From: CAYXZQ01 sp964469935
GTDB taxonomy: Archaea > Nanobdellota > Nanobdellia > Woesearchaeales > DSVV01
Direction of reading: 5' to 3'
Length of the DNA stretch: 5,308 bases
NCBI GenBank assembly: GCA_964469935.1
Contig: CAYXZQ010000059.1
Span: forward strand, 1 to 5,308
Shown: in pieces, positions 4,780 through 5,308 of the stretch
Position numbering within the stretch: the stretch's first letter is position 1
How the letters are laid out: each line of letters opens with the position of its first letter
Translations under genes and position numbers: made by a program
The notes under the pieces: model-generated
The model's database searches: none
What the model saw: only the letters and a program-made list of their open reading frames with translations
Told to the model about the DNA's origin: nothing

Positions 4780-5308
4780 ATGGTGAATTATAAAGTACCA
4801 AGTGAGATAGTTATCGAGCTGACACGCGATTGCAACCTGGATTGTGATTTCTGTTTCAACCGGCAGGGCACGGGATCTTCAGACAGCCTTTCGACTGGGA
4901 TGGCATTCAAGATCCTGGAAGATATCAGCGAGGCAGGGGTAGAATCAGTCAGGTTCACGGGAGGCGAGCCCCTGCTGAGAAAAGACCTGGGAAGGATTCT
5001 GCAGAAGGCAAGGTCGCTTGGCCTCTACACAATCCTCAATACCAATGCCATGCTGATCAACAAGAGCAACCGGGGACTTTTTAAATACGTGGACCTCACG
5101 CTGTTCTCCTTCCACGACACAGCCAACTTTAAAAATCTTCGCAGAAGCATGAAGCAGCTGATGGATTTCGATACCAGGGTCATGCTTGCTACCATAGCGA
5201 CAAGAAAAAACATCAGGGACCTCGAAAATTTTTATGAACAGGTCGCCGGCATAAGCCAGCAAAATCTTGTTGAGTGGTTCCTGCTCAGGCAGATTCCGAA
5301 CGAGAATG
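4780..5308 (+). CDS. Second radical SAM enzyme, partial (C-terminus beyond the right edge)
   Basis: 176 codons are open from ATG 4780 to the window edge with no stop. The start MVNYKVPSEIVIELTRDCNL leads straight into CX3CX2C at Cys 18, 22 and 25, which binds the 4Fe-4S cluster that cleaves SAM. FTGGEPLLRKD at 59-69 is the GGEP SAM-binding motif, and ILNTNAMLI at 85-93 is the next barrel strand of the MoaA/PqqE-like branch. Any C-terminal SPASM or twitch domain, which would say whether it modifies peptides, is outside the window. It is divergent from the GT4-radical SAM operon and has a short N-terminus without a fused domain. Pairing of two radical SAM proteins next to an HXS repeat protein recalls HxsB/HxsC in bacteria, but I cannot show it belongs to either family. 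It could also serve an unrelated pathway starting here. GTG at 4783 is a possible alternative start. Confidence 0.85.
   Translation, partial: MVNYKVPSEIVIELTRDCNLDCDFCFNRQGTGSSDSLSTGMAFKILEDISEAGVESVRFTGGEPLLRKDLGRILQKARSLGLYTILNTNAMLINKSNRGLFKYVDLTLFSFHDTANFKNLRRSMKQLMDFDTRVMLATIATRKNIRDLENFYEQVAGISQQNLVEWFLLRQIPNEN

Noticed and set aside
4679..4786. 35-codon plus-strand ORF overlapping the start of the rightward radical SAM gene
   Set aside because: No ribosome site, no recognisable protein features, and the candidate TATA box lies inside it; it looks like chance.

Overview
The window looks like a contig from an archaeal genome, most likely a metagenome assembly. AT-rich TATA-type boxes sit about 27 to 53 bases upstream of five start codons. 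The genes that follow a promoter lack a clear Shine-Dalgarno site, while the one internal operon gene has a perfect AGGTGA site. Small Cys-rich, Asn-sequon-rich surface proteins lie nearby. Their style (a CCGDD-type motif, Cys spaced about every 11 residues behind one membrane anchor) reminds me of DPANN archaea such as Woesearchaeota-like lineages. That placement is an inference from style only.

Layout: five genes point left. In transcription order they are the N-terminal half of a GT4 glycosyltransferase (4597-4163); the GT4 C-terminal half fused to a radical SAM domain (4153-2510); a small protein with a hydrophobic leader and a long His-Xaa-Ser repeat tail, HSS-HGS iterated (2440-1830, interrupted by a run of 100 N); a single-pass membrane protein with periodic cysteines (1774-902); and a secreted Cys-rich protein that runs off the left edge (769-1). 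One gene points right from the shared 182-base intergenic region: a second radical SAM protein (4780 to the right edge, incomplete).

The core of interest is the set GT4 + radical SAM fusion, second radical SAM enzyme and His-Xaa-Ser repeat protein. It is laid out like a ribosomally made, post-translationally modified peptide system: a small precursor with a repeated modifiable tail next to two radical SAM enzymes and a sugar transferase. It recalls the bacterial His-Xaa-Ser system, in which a repeat protein (HxsA) accompanies a pair of radical SAM proteins (HxsB and HxsC). I cannot show homology to those proteins. The precursor has no visible cysteine, so thioether chemistry is unlikely. Ser, His and Gly are the available targets for modification, and Ser also for glycosylation.

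Two sequence details matter for annotation. First, the GT4 gene is split by an in-frame TGA, and the downstream half starts 9 bases later, in the same frame, behind a tandem AGGTGA Shine-Dalgarno site. It may be a genuine coupled two-subunit enzyme, or a nonsense mutation or sequencing error. Second, the 100 N placeholder inside the repeat throws the apparent reading frame. Read in the HXS frame on both sides, the protein ends with HASY and a TGA at 1830, not at 1784.
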